DNA of 64,000 bases from Bradyrhizobium glycinis (lineage in GTDB: Bacteria; Pseudomonadota; Alphaproteobacteria; Rhizobiales; Xanthobacteraceae), in the NCBI RefSeq assembly GCF_016031655.1, contig NZ_JACCHQ010000007.1, positions 161,744 through 225,743 of the forward strand, read 5' to 3'. This document shows, one piece after another, positions 25,904-36,073 of this stretch. The position numbers and the translations under genes were made by a program. The notes below the pieces were generated by a model that worked only from the letters and a program-made list of their open reading frames with translations, was not told the origin of the DNA and did no database searches. Each line of letters begins with the position of its first letter. Position 1 is the stretch's first letter.

Positions 25904-26566
25904 GTGAGCGGTGGCAAAAGAATGCGCAAACCGGCCGCCGCAAAGCCGGCCAAGAAAAAGCCGGCTAAGGTGAAAGCCAAAGCGGCCGAGCCGGCGATGG
26001 ACGTCGCAGTCGGCCGCCGCATCCGGGATCTCAGGCGGGTCAGGCAGTTCTCGCTGGAGACGGTCGCCGCGCGCTCGGATTTGTCGATCGGCTTCCTCAG
26101 CCAGATCGAGCGCGGGCTGTCGTCGCCGTCGCTGCGGGTGCTGGCGACGCTCGCCGACGTGCTCGGCGTCGGCATCGCCGCGCTGTTCGGCGCGAGCCCG
26201 AGCGCCGACGGCACATCGGATCAGGTGGTGACGCGCGGATTGCAACGGCCCGAATTGAAGCTGTGGCGCACCGGCGTGTCCAAACAATTGCTGAGCCCGG
26301 CGAGCGCCGACAACAAGCTCAATCTGTTCCTGGTGCATCTGGAGCCGGGCGGATCCACCGGCGACGAGCTCTACACCCACGACGGCGAAGAGGCCGGGCT
26401 CGTGCTCGAAGGCGAGATGATGCTGACGGTGGACAGCCAGACATGGTCGCTGAAGACCGGCGACAGCTTTCGCTTTGCGAGCCGAAGGCCCCACCGGTTT
26501 TCCAACCCGGCGCAGGATGCGAAAGCCGTGGTGCTGTGGGTGAATTGCGTGACGGGGGCGGGGTAG
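25904..26566 (+). CDS. XRE family regulator with C-terminal cupin domain
   Basis: A 220-residue regulator. After a Lys/Ala/Pro-rich basic tail (about 1-35), a helix-turn-helix domain spans about 38-95 (IGFLSQIERGLSSPSLRVLATLADVL is the recognition part), and a cupin domain follows (about 140-215, TGDELYTHDGEEAGLVLEG and TGDSFRFASRRPHRF). PuuR and related repressors have this layout, with the cupin sensing a small ligand. GTG at 25904 follows AAGGAAG at good spacing; an ATG at 25922 is possible. Divergent orientation makes the transporter-oxidase operon its probable target. Confidence 0.87.
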   Translation: MSGGKRMRKPAAAKPAKKKPAKVKAKAAEPAMDVAVGRRIRDLRRVRQFSLETVAARSDLSIGFLSQIERGLSSPSLRVLATLADVLGVGIAALFGASPSADGTSDQVVTRGLQRPELKLWRTGVSKQLLSPASADNKLNLFLVHLEPGGSTGDELYTHDGEEAGLVLEGEMMLTVDSQTWSLKTGDSFRFASRRPHRFSNPAQDAKAVVLWVNCVTGAG

Positions 26567-26570
26567 TTGC

Positions 26571-26738
26571 TCTCCCTCTCCCCGTTCTTACGGGGCCGCG
26601 ACGAGCTTCGCTCGCGCTGAGAGCGTCGGGGTGAGGGGCTGCTTCAGCAGAAATGGTCACAGCGGGACTCGCGGAGACTCCCCCTCACCCGGAATTTGCT
26701 CTCGCAAATTCCGGCCTCTCCCCGCACGCGGGGAGAGG
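26571..26738. repeat. Palindromic repeat element, CTCTCCC/GTGAGGG family, copy 1
   Basis: A nested set of hairpins: CCCCGT-TCTT-ACGGGG (26580-26595), CCGGAATTTGC-TCTC-GCAAATTCCGG (26689-26714, perfect 11-bp arms) and a terminal CTCTCCCCGC/GCGGGGAGAG stem. Related copies lie at about 53951, 54781 and 60225. It sits between convergent genes and may end transcription of both. Confidence 0.75.
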
Positions 26739-26746
26739 CGAAGAAA

Positions 26747-28012
26747 TCACCCAAACCGGTGCTTGTACCGCTCCACCGTCAGCGCACTCACATCGATCTC
26801 CGGTTTCCTGCCCGACAGCATATCCGCGAGCACGCGGCCCGAGCCGCAGGACATGGTCCAGCCGAGCGTGCCGTGGCCGGTGTTGAGGTGGAGGTTGGCA
26901 TAGTGCGTCCGGCCGATCACGGGCGGGCCGTCCGGCGTCATCGGGCGCAGGCCGCTCCAGAACGTCGCCTTGGACAGATCGCCGCCGCGCGGGAACAGGT
27001 CGGTCAGCGAATGATCAAGCGTGGCGCGGCGTGCATCGTAGAGCTTGGCCGAATAGCCGGAGATTTCGGCGGTGCCGCCGACGCGGATGCGACTGCCGAG
27101 GCGGGTGATCGCGACCTTGTAGCTCTCGTCCATCACGGTCGATTCCGGCGCGCCGGAGGCGTCCTTGATCGGCACCGTGATCGAATAGCCCTTCACCGGA
27201 TAGACCGGCAGCGAGATGCCGAGCGGCGCCACGAGCCGCGACGACCAACTGCCGAGCGCGAGCACGTAAGCGTCCGCCTGCAACAGCCCGGCGCTGGTGG
27301 CGACGCCGCTGACGCGCGCGCCATCGGTGACAATGCGGTCGATCGAGGTGTTGAACAAAAAGCGCACGCCGAGCGCCTGGGCATGCTTGGCGAGCGACTG
27401 CGTGAACATGTGGCAGTCGCCGGTCTCGTCCTGCGGCAGGCGAAGCCCGCCGACGAACTTCTCCTTCACACCGCCGAGCGCCGGCTCGACCGCGATGCAG
27501 CCCTCGCGGCTCAGCACCTCGAAGGGAACGCCGTATTGCTTGAGCACGGCGATGTCTTCGGCGGTGCCGTCAAGCTGGGCCTGATAGCGAAACAGCTGCA
27601 GCGTACCTTGCGAGCGCTCGTCATACTGGATGCCGATGTCGCGGCGCAGATCGCGTAAAGAGTCACGGCTGTATTCGGCGATCGGAATCATCCGGCTCTT
27701 GTTGACGGCGTAGCGCGCGCTGGTGCAGTTGCGCAGCATCTTGAGCAGCCAGACCCACATCACCGGATCGAGCTTCGGCCGGATCACCAGCGGACCGTGC
27801 TTCATCAACAGCCACTTGATCGCCTTCACCGGCACGCCGGGGCCGGCCCAGGGCGAGGAATAGCCGGGCGACACCTCGCCGGCATTGGCGAAGGAGGTCT
27901 CCAGTGCCGGCTCTGGCTGACGGTCGACGACCGTCACCTCATGGCCGGCACGAGCGAGGTAGTAGGCAGAGGTGACACCGATGACACCGCTGCCGAGGAT
28001 CAGAACTTTCAC
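26747..28012 (-). CDS. dadA: D-amino acid dehydrogenase
   Basis: A 421-residue DAO-family flavoprotein. The N-terminal dinucleotide site is [20 protein letters not shown], followed by [34 protein letters not shown], the DadA signature. [14 protein letters not shown] and [13 protein letters not shown], with a C-terminal [20 protein letters not shown], complete the family pattern. The enzyme oxidises D-amino acids to keto acids and passes electrons to the membrane quinone pool. It lies 65 bases downstream of the aminotransferase on the same strand, so both may serve breakdown of an imported amine or amino acid. Confidence 0.9.
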   Translation of the reverse strand: MKVLILGSGVIGVTSAYYLARAGHEVTVVDRQPEPALETSFANAGEVSPGYSSPWAGPGVPVKAIKWLLMKHGPLVIRPKLDPVMWVWLLKMLRNCTSARYAVNKSRMIPIAEYSRDSLRDLRRDIGIQYDERSQGTLQLFRYQAQLDGTAEDIAVLKQYGVPFEVLSREGCIAVEPALGGVKEKFVGGLRLPQDETGDCHMFTQSLAKHAQALGVRFLFNTSIDRIVTDGARVSGVATSAGLLQADAYVLALGSWSSRLVAPLGISLPVYPVKGYSITVPIKDASGAPESTVMDESYKVAITRLGSRIRVGGTAEISGYSAKLYDARRATLDHSLTDLFPRGGDLSKATFWSGLRPMTPDGPPVIGRTHYANLHLNTGHGTLGWTMSCGSGRVLADMLSGRKPEIDVSALTVERYKHRFG

Positions 28013-28077
28013 GCTTCGTCAAACTCCCGCGGCGCTCGCCGCTGCAAGGACCAACTCGCTGGCGGCGAGAGCAAATA

Positions 28078-29406
28078 TCAGGCCACCTTCTTGATGGCGT
28101 CACCGAGGATCGAGATCATCTGGTCGATGTGGCTCTTCTCAACGATGAGCGGAGGCGACATCGCGAAGCTGTCACCGCTCATGCGCAGATAGAGGCCGGT
28201 GTTGAAGCAGTCGACCATCACGTCATAACCGCGCGCGCCGACCACACCGTCGCGCGGCGCCAGCTCGACCGCGCCCATCAGCCCGCAATTGCGGATATCG
28301 ACGACGTTGGGCAGACCCTTGAGCGAATGCAGTGCATCGCGCCAGTATTCCGCGATCGAGGCACCGCGCGTCAGCAGGCCTTCGTCCTTGTAGATGTCGA
28401 GCGTCGCGATGCCCGCGGCGCAAGCTGTCGGATGCGCCGAATAAGTATAGCCATGGAACAGCTCGATCTGGCTCTCGGGACCGACCATCAGACCGTCGTG
28501 CACCTTGCGGCTTGCGAACACCGCGCCGCAGGGAATGGTGCCATTGGTGATGCCCTTGGCCGTCGTCATCAGGTCCGGCGTGACGCCGAAGAAGTTGGCG
28601 GCGAATGGCGTGCCGAGGCGGCCGAAGCCGGTGATGACCTCGTCGAAGATCAGGAGGATGCCGTGCTTGTCGCAGATCTCGCGCAGGCGCTGCAGGTAGC
28701 CCTTCGGCGGCGGCAGCACCGCGGTCGAGCCCGGCACCGGCTCGACGATGACGGCGGCGATCGTCTCCGCGCCATGCAGGGCGACCAGACGCTCGAGATC
28801 GTCGGCGAGTTCGGCGCCGTGCTCGGGCAGGTCCTTGGCGAAGGCGTTGCGGGTGAGATCATGGGTGTGGCGGATGTGGTCGACGCCCGGCAGCAGGGTG
28901 GTGAAGGCGCGGCGATTGGCGACCATGCCGCCGACCGAGGTGCCGCCGAAGCCGACGCCGTGATAGCCGCGCTCGCGGCCGATCAGGCGCGTGCGGCTGG
29001 CCTGGCCGTTGGCACGGTGATAGGCCAGCGCGATCTTCAGCGCGGTGTCGACCGACTCGGAGCCGGAATTGGTGAAGAAGACGCGGTCGAGGCCTTTAGG
29101 AGCGATCTCGGCAAGACGCTCGGCGAAGTCGAACGCCAGCGGATGGCCCATCTGGAACGACGGCGCGAAGTCCAGAGTCATCAGCTGGCGCTCGACGGCG
29201 GCGGCTATCTGTTTGCGGCCATGGCCGGCATTGACGCACCAGAGCCCGGCGGAGCCGTCGATCACCTGGCGACCGTCGACGCTGGTGTAGTACATGCCCT
29301 CGGCCGAGGAGAACAGGCGCGGCGCCTTCTTGAACTGCCGGTTGGCCGTGAACGGCATCCAGTACGAATCGGTCTTGATGGTGTTCGGAATCTGATGAAG
29401 GGTCAC
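28078..29406 (-). CDS. Class III aminotransferase (omega-amino acid/amine:pyruvate type)
   Basis: A 442-residue PLP enzyme. SYWMPFTANRQFKKAPRL at the N-terminus and GLWCVNAGHGRKQI are typical of beta-alanine/omega-amine:pyruvate aminotransferases. FFTNSGSESVDTALKIA binds the cofactor phosphate, IFDEVITGFGRLG carries the Asp that contacts the pyridine, and the Schiff-base Lys is in MTTAKGITNG. GTG at 29406 is chosen: AAAGGAG precedes it and the N-terminus matches the family; longer in-frame starts would run into the divergent regulator region. Together with the PuuB-like oxidase it points to use of diamines or omega-amino acids. Confidence 0.88.
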   Translation of the reverse strand: MTLHQIPNTIKTDSYWMPFTANRQFKKAPRLFSSAEGMYYTSVDGRQVIDGSAGLWCVNAGHGRKQIAAAVERQLMTLDFAPSFQMGHPLAFDFAERLAEIAPKGLDRVFFTNSGSESVDTALKIALAYHRANGQASRTRLIGRERGYHGVGFGGTSVGGMVANRRAFTTLLPGVDHIRHTHDLTRNAFAKDLPEHGAELADDLERLVALHGAETIAAVIVEPVPGSTAVLPPPKGYLQRLREICDKHGILLIFDEVITGFGRLGTPFAANFFGVTPDLMTTAKGITNGTIPCGAVFASRKVHDGLMVGPESQIELFHGYTYSAHPTACAAGIATLDIYKDEGLLTRGASIAEYWRDALHSLKGLPNVVDIRNCGLMGAVELAPRDGVVGARGYDVMVDCFNTGLYLRMSGDSFAMSPPLIVEKSHIDQMISILGDAIKKVA

Positions 29407-29554
29407 GGCCGCGCTCCTTTGCTGATCCCATAGCTGAGCCATGGCTTGGAAAGCGCAACAAGTCCTTTTCTGGCGGCCTGCAAGCCATTGATTTGGCTGG
29501 GGCCGCCGGTCCATATTTGCGCGATCCGCAACACCTGCAACACGGGAATTGGGC

Positions 29555-30103
29555 ATGAGCGTCGACATCGGTGGACGGCTGCGATTCATCCGGGCGCGCC
29601 ACAAGCTGTCGCAGCGCGAGCTGGCCAAGCGCGCCGGCGTCACCAATTCGACCATCTCGCTGATCGAATCCAACCAGATGAACCCGTCGGTCGGCGCGCT
29701 CAAGCGCATTCTCGACGGCATCCCGATGGGGCTCGCCGAGTTCTTCGCACTGGAGCCGGAGTCCAGGCGCAAGATCTTCTACCGCGCCGAGGAGCTCACC
29801 GAAGTCGGCAAGAAGCCGATCTCGTACCGGCAGGTCGGCGACAATCTGTTCGGCCGCAGCCTGCAGATCCTGAAGGAGCGCTACGAGCCCGGCAGCGACA
29901 CCGGCCGCGTGCATCTCGTGCATGAGGGCGAGGAAGGCGGCATCGTGATCTCGGGCAAGCTCGAGGTCACCGTCGAGGACGAGCGCCGCATCCTCAATCC
30001 CGGCGATGCCTATTATTTCGAAAGCCGCCGCCCGCATCGCTTCCGCTGCGTCGGCGGCAAGCCCTGCGAGGTGATCTCGGCGTGCACGCCGCCGACGTTC
30101 TGA
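29555..30103 (+). CDS. XRE-cupin transcriptional regulator (PuuR-like)
   Basis: A 182-residue regulator with an N-terminal helix-turn-helix (about 6-62; KRAGVTNSTISLIESNQMNP is the recognition stretch) and a C-terminal cupin (about 105-178; VHEGEEGGIVISGKLEVTV, LNPGDAYYFESRRPHRF). This is the compact architecture of PuuR, the putrescine-utilisation repressor. It is divergent from the aminotransferase with 148 bases between starts, so that gene and dadA are its likely targets. The ATG at 29555 is preferred over a TTG two codons upstream. Confidence 0.88.
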   Translation: MSVDIGGRLRFIRARHKLSQRELAKRAGVTNSTISLIESNQMNPSVGALKRILDGIPMGLAEFFALEPESRRKIFYRAEELTEVGKKPISYRQVGDNLFGRSLQILKERYEPGSDTGRVHLVHEGEEGGIVISGKLEVTVEDERRILNPGDAYYFESRRPHRFRCVGGKPCEVISACTPPTF

Positions 30104-30199
30104 CGGCGATCGGCCGCATCCGAGATTACGGCACCGGCCGAATCTTGAGCTGAATCGGCGCGACGCGGCGGAGCGAGAAGATCTCGCCCCGCCTTTGCC

Positions 30200-32461
30200 T
30201 CAACCCTGCGTCAGCAACTCCTCGATTCGGATCGGAAATTTGCGCACGCGCACGCCGGTGGCGTGCCAGACGGCGTTGGCGACCGCGCCGGCACTGCCGG
30301 TGATGCCGATCTCGCCGACACCCTTGATGCCGAGCGCGTTGACGTGCGGATCGTGCTCCTCGACGGTGATGACGTCGAGCGGCGGCACGTCGGCATTCAC
30401 CGGGATGTGGTATTCGCCGAGATTGGCATTCATGATCCGTCCGGTCCGCTGGTCGGTGATGGCCGCCTCGTGCAGCGCAAAGGACAAGCCCCAGATCATG
30501 CCGCCGAACAGTTGGCTCTGCACCATGCGCGGATTGACGATGCGCCCGGCGGCAAACGCCCCGACCATGCGGGTGACGCGGATCTGGCCCAGCTCGGGAT
30601 CGACCTTCACCTCGGCGAACACCGCGCCGTGGGCATGCATCGCATATTGCTCCATCGCCGCAGGGTTCGCTGCGCCGGTGCCGCGGGCCTCGATCTCGGC
30701 GACGCCGGCGCGCGCCAGAATCTCGGCATAGCTCTCGCTCCGGCTCTCGTCGTCGCGGCGGATCAGCCTGCCCTCGCGCGCGATCACGCCGGCATTGCCG
30801 GCGCCGAACAGCGGCGAGCGTTCGTCGCTGGTGGCGAGATCGGCGAGCTTTCCGATCACGGCCGCACCGGCGCTGTGGATCGCAGCGCCTGCCGTTGCCG
30901 TGTGCGCCGAGCCGCCGGCGATACCGGCGTCAGGCAGGTCGGACGTGCCGGACTTGAAGTCGAGGCGGTCGATGTCGAGACCGACGGAATCCGCCGCGAT
31001 CTGCGCCAGCGCGGTCCAGGCGCCCTGCCCCATGTCATGCGCGCCGATCTCCATCACGCCGGAGCCGTCGCGGCGGATCGCCGCGCGCGCTTCGGCCTGG
31101 AACATCAGCGCCGGGAAGGTCGCCGTGCCCATGCCCCAGCCGACCAGGAGGCCGGCATCGTCGCGCATCTGCCGCGGCTGCAGCGGACGCTTGGCCCAGC
31201 CGAAGCGCGCCGCACCCTGCTCGTAGCAGGCGCGCAGCGCCTTGGAGGAGAAAGGCCGTCCCGTCATCGGCTCGACCTCGGCGTAGTTCTTCAGGCGGAA
31301 GGCGAGCGGATCCAAGCCGCAGGCCCAGGCCATCTCGTCGATCGCGCTCTCGAGCGCGATCGAGCCGGTCGCCTCGCCCGGCGCGCGCATGAACAGCGGC
31401 GTGCCGGTGTTGACCCGCACGGCATCATGCGAGGTGCGGATCGCGGGTGCCGCATAGAGCGTATGCGAGGCATCGGCCGCAGGCTCGTAAAAATCGTCGA
31501 ACGTACTCGACACGGTCCGCGCATGGTGGTCGAGCGCAGTCAGACGTCCCTCGCCATCGGTGCCGATGCGCAGGCGCTGGCGCGTCGGCGCGCGGTGGCC
31601 GACCGGGCCATACATCTGCTCGCGGCGCAGCACCAGCTTGACCGGCCTGCCGACGAGCTTTGCCGCCATGATGCCGAGAGTCTGCGGCCCCGCCAGGAAT
31701 CCCTTGGAGCCGAAACCGCCGCCCAGGAATGGGCTGCGGATGTGAATCTTTTTGTGCGCGATGCCGAACAATTCGGCGACGCGGGCAAGCGACAGCATGA
31801 GCCCCTGAGTCGGCATGTCGATTTGCAGTCTGTCGCCGTCCCAGTGCGCGACAATGGCATGCGGCTCCATTGCGTTGTGATATTGCGGTGGCGTCTCATA
31901 GATTGCATCGATCTGCTTGTCGGCCGCGGCAAGGCCCGCCTCGACATCGCCGAGGTGATTTTCGGTGGGATTGCCGACGCCGACGACGGGCGGCATATAA
32001 CTCTCGCCCGCATCGAGTCCGACCAGCGGAGGCAGCGTCTCGTAGCGCGGCGCCAGCAGCGCGGCACCTTCCGTCGCCGCCTCTTGCGTCTCGGCGATCA
32101 CGACGGCGATCGGCTGGTTGGCGTACCGGACCTCATTGCTCTGCAACACCTCCATCCGGAACACGAACGGATTGGTTTTGAGCTCGGGGTCGATCGCGAG
32201 CTGCGGCTTGTGATCGGGCGTCATGACGTCCACGACGCGGGGATGGCGCTTCGCCGCCGCGACGTCGAGCGAGACGACGCGGCCGCGCGCGATGCTGGAG
32301 GTCGCCATCACCGCAAACAGCATGCCGGGGGGATGATTGTCGGCGGCATAGGTCGCCTGCCCCGTGACCTTGAGGATGCCGTCGCGGCGGGTCAGCGGCT
32401 GGCCGATATTCGAGCCGTGCCTGATATGGGCGGGCGCGCTGGTGAGAGTGAGCTCAGGCAT
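30200..32461 (-). CDS. Xanthine dehydrogenase family molybdopterin-binding subunit (PaoC-like)
   Basis: About 753 residues, the large catalytic subunit of a molybdenum hydroxylase. Recognisable parts are the N-terminal LTRRDGILKVTGQATYAADN, the molybdopterin-contact FLGGGFGSKGFL, RAPGEATGSIALESAIDEMA, the Gln of HDMGQGAWTALAQIAAD and the catalytic Glu region IKGVGEIGITGSAGAVANAV. The ATG at 32461 gives a family-like start (MPELTLT) and an 8-base overlap with the FAD subunit gene. By analogy with PaoABC the enzyme oxidises aldehydes; substrate here is unproven. No XdhC/PaoD-type maturation gene is visible. Confidence 0.9.
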   Translation of the reverse strand: MPELTLTSAPAHIRHGSNIGQPLTRRDGILKVTGQATYAADNHPPGMLFAVMATSSIARGRVVSLDVAAAKRHPRVVDVMTPDHKPQLAIDPELKTNPFVFRMEVLQSNEVRYANQPIAVVIAETQEAATEGAALLAPRYETLPPLVGLDAGESYMPPVVGVGNPTENHLGDVEAGLAAADKQIDAIYETPPQYHNAMEPHAIVAHWDGDRLQIDMPTQGLMLSLARVAELFGIAHKKIHIRSPFLGGGFGSKGFLAGPQTLGIMAAKLVGRPVKLVLRREQMYGPVGHRAPTRQRLRIGTDGEGRLTALDHHARTVSSTFDDFYEPAADASHTLYAAPAIRTSHDAVRVNTGTPLFMRAPGEATGSIALESAIDEMAWACGLDPLAFRLKNYAEVEPMTGRPFSSKALRACYEQGAARFGWAKRPLQPRQMRDDAGLLVGWGMGTATFPALMFQAEARAAIRRDGSGVMEIGAHDMGQGAWTALAQIAADSVGLDIDRLDFKSGTSDLPDAGIAGGSAHTATAGAAIHSAGAAVIGKLADLATSDERSPLFGAGNAGVIAREGRLIRRDDESRSESYAEILARAGVAEIEARGTGAANPAAMEQYAMHAHGAVFAEVKVDPELGQIRVTRMVGAFAAGRIVNPRMVQSQLFGGMIWGLSFALHEAAITDQRTGRIMNANLGEYHIPVNADVPPLDVITVEEHDPHVNALGIKGVGEIGITGSAGAVANAVWHATGVRVRKFPIRIEELLTQG

Positions 32462-33505
32462 GGATGGCTCCGGAGGTCGAGGCAAAGGGTGAGGCCGGCA
32501 GCGCGGGGATCCGCGCAGGCGTGCCGGCAGCGGCCAAAGTCAGTGCGCGCACGACGATGCGGCGCGCGAGCTCGATCTTGAAGGCGTTGTCGCCGGACGG
32601 TTTTGCGCCCTCGAGCGCGCGCCGGGCGGCCTCCTGGAATGCGTCCGCCGTCGGCGCGACGCCCCTCAGAACGTCCTCCGCGGCGCGGGCGCGCCAGGGC
32701 TTTGCGGCGACGCCGCCGAGCGCGAGCCGCGCCTGTGCGACCTTGCCGTTCTCGATCCGCAACGCCGCTGCAGCCGAGACGACGGCAAAGGCATAGGAGG
32801 TGCGCTCGCGCACCTTGAGGTAGCGCGCATGCGCGGCGAAGCCGCGTGCGGCAGTCGGCAGGCGCACCGCGACGATGAGATCGCCGGGCTCGAGCACGGT
32901 CTCGCGCTCGGGCGCTTCGCCCGGCAGGCGGTGCAGCTCGTCGAGCGCGATCTCGCGCCGGCCGCCCCTGCCCTCGATCTCGACGACGGCATCGAGCGCG
33001 ACCAGCGGCACGCAGAAGTCGGAGGGATGCGTGGCGATGCAGCTCTCGCTCCAGCCGAGCACGGCATGGCCGCGGTTCTCGCCGTCGCGCGCGTCGCAGC
33101 CGGAGCCAGGCTCGCGCTTGTTGCAGCGGCTGGCGGTGTCGTAGAAATACGCGCATCGCGTCCGTTGCAACAGGTTGCCGCCGACGGTGGCGGCATTGCG
33201 CAATTGAGCCGACGCTCCCGAGAGCAGCGCTTCGGCCACCGCCGGATAGGACCGCGCGAATTCCGCATCATGGGCGAGATCGGCATTGCGCACCAGCGCG
33301 CCGATCCGCAAAGACCCGTCCGCGAGAGTCTCGATTCTGTCGAGCCCATCGAGATGCGTGACGTCGACCAGCCGGTCCGGACGGCTGACGCCGCCCTTCA
33401 TCAGGTCGAGCAGATTGGTGCCGGCGGCAAGAAAGACCGCGCCCGGCTGGGCGGCCGCCGCAACGGCTTCAGTGACCGTCGCCGGCCTGACATAATCGAA
33501 CTGTT

Positions 33506-33509
<4 letters not shown>
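32454..33509 (-). CDS. FAD-binding subunit of molybdenum hydroxylase (PaoB-like, extra Fe-S Cys cluster)
   Basis: A 351-residue CO-dehydrogenase-type flavoprotein subunit. LAAGTNLLDLMKGG and NAATVGGNLLQRTRCAYF are the FAD-contact loops. After these comes an insertion with several Cys (RCAYFYDTASRCNKREPGSG, then CDARD and ESCIATHPSD). In PaoB a similar insertion holds a [4Fe-4S] cluster, so an additional cluster is likely here. The ATG at 33509 overlaps the upstream stop codon (ATGA). It relays electrons between the molybdenum and terminal sites. Confidence 0.9.
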
Positions 33510-34003
<494 letters not shown>

Positions 34004-34254
34004 ACAAGGCTCCGATCAGATTTGGACATGAGTCATCGTGCAGCGCGCCACCGCCGTGGCCGCTGTCGAATGGCGCCGCCCGAACATGATGCGGCCGACG
34101 CACGAGCGAAGATACGGAGGCACCCTCCGCTTAACAAGGGTCGGCCGGAAATATTTGGAATTCGTCAAAAGCCCCTGCGCCACCAACGCGATGCAGCCCT
34201 GCATGGGTCCGGCGAGGGTTCAATCTAACCAATTCGTGATCTACATTGCGCGGC
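34004..34254. other. Divergent promoter region of the hydroxylase operon and TetR gene
   Basis: A 251-base gap between divergent starts that must contain the promoters of both units and probably a TetR operator. I could not pick out a convincing palindrome. Confidence 0.35.
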
Positions 34255-34893
34255 ATGGACGACCACACCGACCAGACCCGAAGACCCCGCGCCGACGCCG
34301 TGCGCAATCGCGAGCGCGTGCTCGAAGCGGCGAAGCTGGTGTTCAGCGCCGGCGGTTCGGAGGCGAGCCTCGAAGCCGTGGCGAAGCGGGCCGGCGTCGG
34401 CATCGGCACGCTGTATCGGCATTTTCCGACGCGCGAGGCCTTGTTCGAAGCGGTGTACCGCCGCGAAGTCGAGCAGCTCAGCGAGCTGGGCGAGCAATTG
34501 AAGAACGAGAAGGACCCGATCGAGGCGCTGCGGCGCTGGTTGCACTCAGGGGTCGCGTTTGTTGCGACCAAGAAGGGAATGATGGCCGCGCTGGCGCTCG
34601 CGGTGCAGAGCGGGTCGGAGCTGCATGCTTTCTCCTTCGAGCGTCTGACCAAGGCGATCGGCTCGCTGCTGGAGCGGGCGGTCGCAGCCGGCGAGATGCG
34701 CGCCGACATCAACCCGGAGGATCTGCTGCGCGCCTTCTTCGGCATGTGCTACGTGCACGACCAGCCCGGCTGGCAGGCGACGGCGCTGCGCCTGCTCGAC
34801 GTGTTCGTCGACGGCTTGCGGGTGCAGCCGCCCAGCAAGGCGAAGGCGCGTTCGTCGAAGACGACCAAGCCGGCGATGAAGCGGAAGCGCTAG
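34255..34893 (+). CDS. TetR family transcriptional regulator
   Basis: A 212-residue regulator. The DNA-binding domain covers about 14-60 (RNRERVLEAAKLVFSAGGSE, then AKRAGVGIGTLYRHFPTREALFEAV), followed by an all-helical ligand domain with GYV-less C-terminal region FFGMCYVHDQPGWQATALRLLDVFVDG and a Lys-rich tail. Divergent orientation to the molybdenum hydroxylase operon suggests it represses that operon until an aldehyde or related ligand appears. The ATG at 34255 gives a compact N-terminus; a TTG lies three codons upstream. Confidence 0.88.
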   Translation: MDDHTDQTRRPRADAVRNRERVLEAAKLVFSAGGSEASLEAVAKRAGVGIGTLYRHFPTREALFEAVYRREVEQLSELGEQLKNEKDPIEALRRWLHSGVAFVATKKGMMAALALAVQSGSELHAFSFERLTKAIGSLLERAVAAGEMRADINPEDLLRAFFGMCYVHDQPGWQATALRLLDVFVDGLRVQPPSKAKARSSKTTKPAMKRKR

Positions 34894-34999
34894 GCGGCGT
34901 GGACTCAAAGGAGAAGTATCGGCTCCTGAGGGCCGAGCGAAAATCTGCTGACCGGCCAGAGCACTAGCGCTTGTGACCCACAGCGGACGGGACGATCAA

Positions 35000-35977
35000 T
35001 CATCTAGGTGCAATTCTTGCCACTCGGATCACCTCCGCATATTTGGTCATTTCACTTTGAATGAATGCTTGGAATTGTGTCGGCGATCCTGGCAGTGGCG
35101 ACGCGCCGAGTTCAGCCAGGCGCGCCATTATTCGTGTGTCCGCAAACGCGGCATTGATCGCTTGGTTGAGTTTCTCGACCAGGACGGCGGGCATCTCACG
35201 AGGCGCAACGATACCGAACCACGATATCGCCTGGTACCCTGGAACGAAATCGGATGCTGAGGGCACATCCGGCAACGCGGCGGATTTCACAGGGGTCGTC
35301 ACCGCCAGCGGGATTAGCCGTCCTGCCTTGATGTGCGCGATGGACGATGGCATCGGATCGAACATGCAATCGATCTTGCCGGCCAAGAGGTCGGCGAGCG
35401 CCGGGGTCGAGCCGAGATACGGCACCAGGGTTAGATCGACATCTGCCATCACCTTGAACATTTCAATGCCGATGTGCTGCGGCGTCCCTGCGCCAGCAAA
35501 GCCGATCTTGAGTTTGCCCGGGTTCGCCTTGGCATGCGCGATAAAACTCGCCAGCGTCGTTGCGGGAACGGAGGGATTGACCTCGATGACGAGCGGCACC
35601 TGCCAGAGACCGGCCACCGGCACGAAATCGCGTCCGAAGTCGAAATCAAGGTTCTTGAACAGCGTCGCGTTGATGGTGTTCACAGGACCGCACACCAGCA
35701 GCGAATATCCGTCCGGCTTGGCTCGCGCGACCGATCGGGTTGCGACGTTGCCGCTTTCGCCGGGTTGATTTTCCACCACGACAGGTTGGCTCAATCGATC
35801 TGACAGCCAGCCAGCAATCACGCGGGCGGCGATATCGACCGGCCCACCTTCCGGAAATCCAACGACAAGCCGTACGGGACGTGAGGGATAATCATCGGCA
35901 TGCGCGAGCGGCGAAAGCGCCGGCAGGGCGGCGGCAGCTGCCAGCAATTCGACGAAGGCGCGGCGACGCATCAGCAT
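35000..35977 (-). CDS. Tripartite tricarboxylate transporter substrate-binding protein (Bug family)
   Basis: A 325-residue exported protein with an N-terminal RRR-containing signal (MLMRRRAFVELLAAAAALPA, cleavage near AHA-DD). YPSRPVRLVVGFPEGGPVDIAARVIA, VENQPGESGNVATRSVARAKPDGYSLL and KIGFAGAGTPQHIGIEMFK are Bug hallmarks. Such proteins bind carboxylates or other small acids in the periplasm. No TctA/TctB membrane genes are nearby, so it is an orphan receptor here. It is divergent from a LysR gene with 94 bases between starts. Confidence 0.88.
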   Translation of the reverse strand: MLMRRRAFVELLAAAAALPALSPLAHADDYPSRPVRLVVGFPEGGPVDIAARVIAGWLSDRLSQPVVVENQPGESGNVATRSVARAKPDGYSLLVCGPVNTINATLFKNLDFDFGRDFVPVAGLWQVPLVIEVNPSVPATTLASFIAHAKANPGKLKIGFAGAGTPQHIGIEMFKVMADVDLTLVPYLGSTPALADLLAGKIDCMFDPMPSSIAHIKAGRLIPLAVTTPVKSAALPDVPSASDFVPGYQAISWFGIVAPREMPAVLVEKLNQAINAAFADTRIMARLAELGASPLPGSPTQFQAFIQSEMTKYAEVIRVARIAPR

Positions 35978-36058
35978 GGCTCGGATCCTTTCCGTTTGGA
36001 TCCGCATGACCATACGGCTGGCAGCTGGATGAGCTATGGCAGGTAAAGTGCAAATTTG

Positions 36059-36073
36059 ATACCTAATCGGTAT
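36059..36073. promoter_or_regulatory. LysR-type operator overlapping the regulator start codon
   Basis: ATACC-TAATC-GGTAT is a dyad with the T-N11-A spacing typical of LysR-box sequences. Its right half includes the A and T of the ATG at 36072, so bound regulator would cover its own start. It lies 82 bases from the start of the divergent Bug gene. Confidence 0.6.

Noticed and set aside
30263..32581. 772-codon plus-strand frame
   Set aside because: Antisense to the molybdenum hydroxylase large subunit, which has clear motifs.
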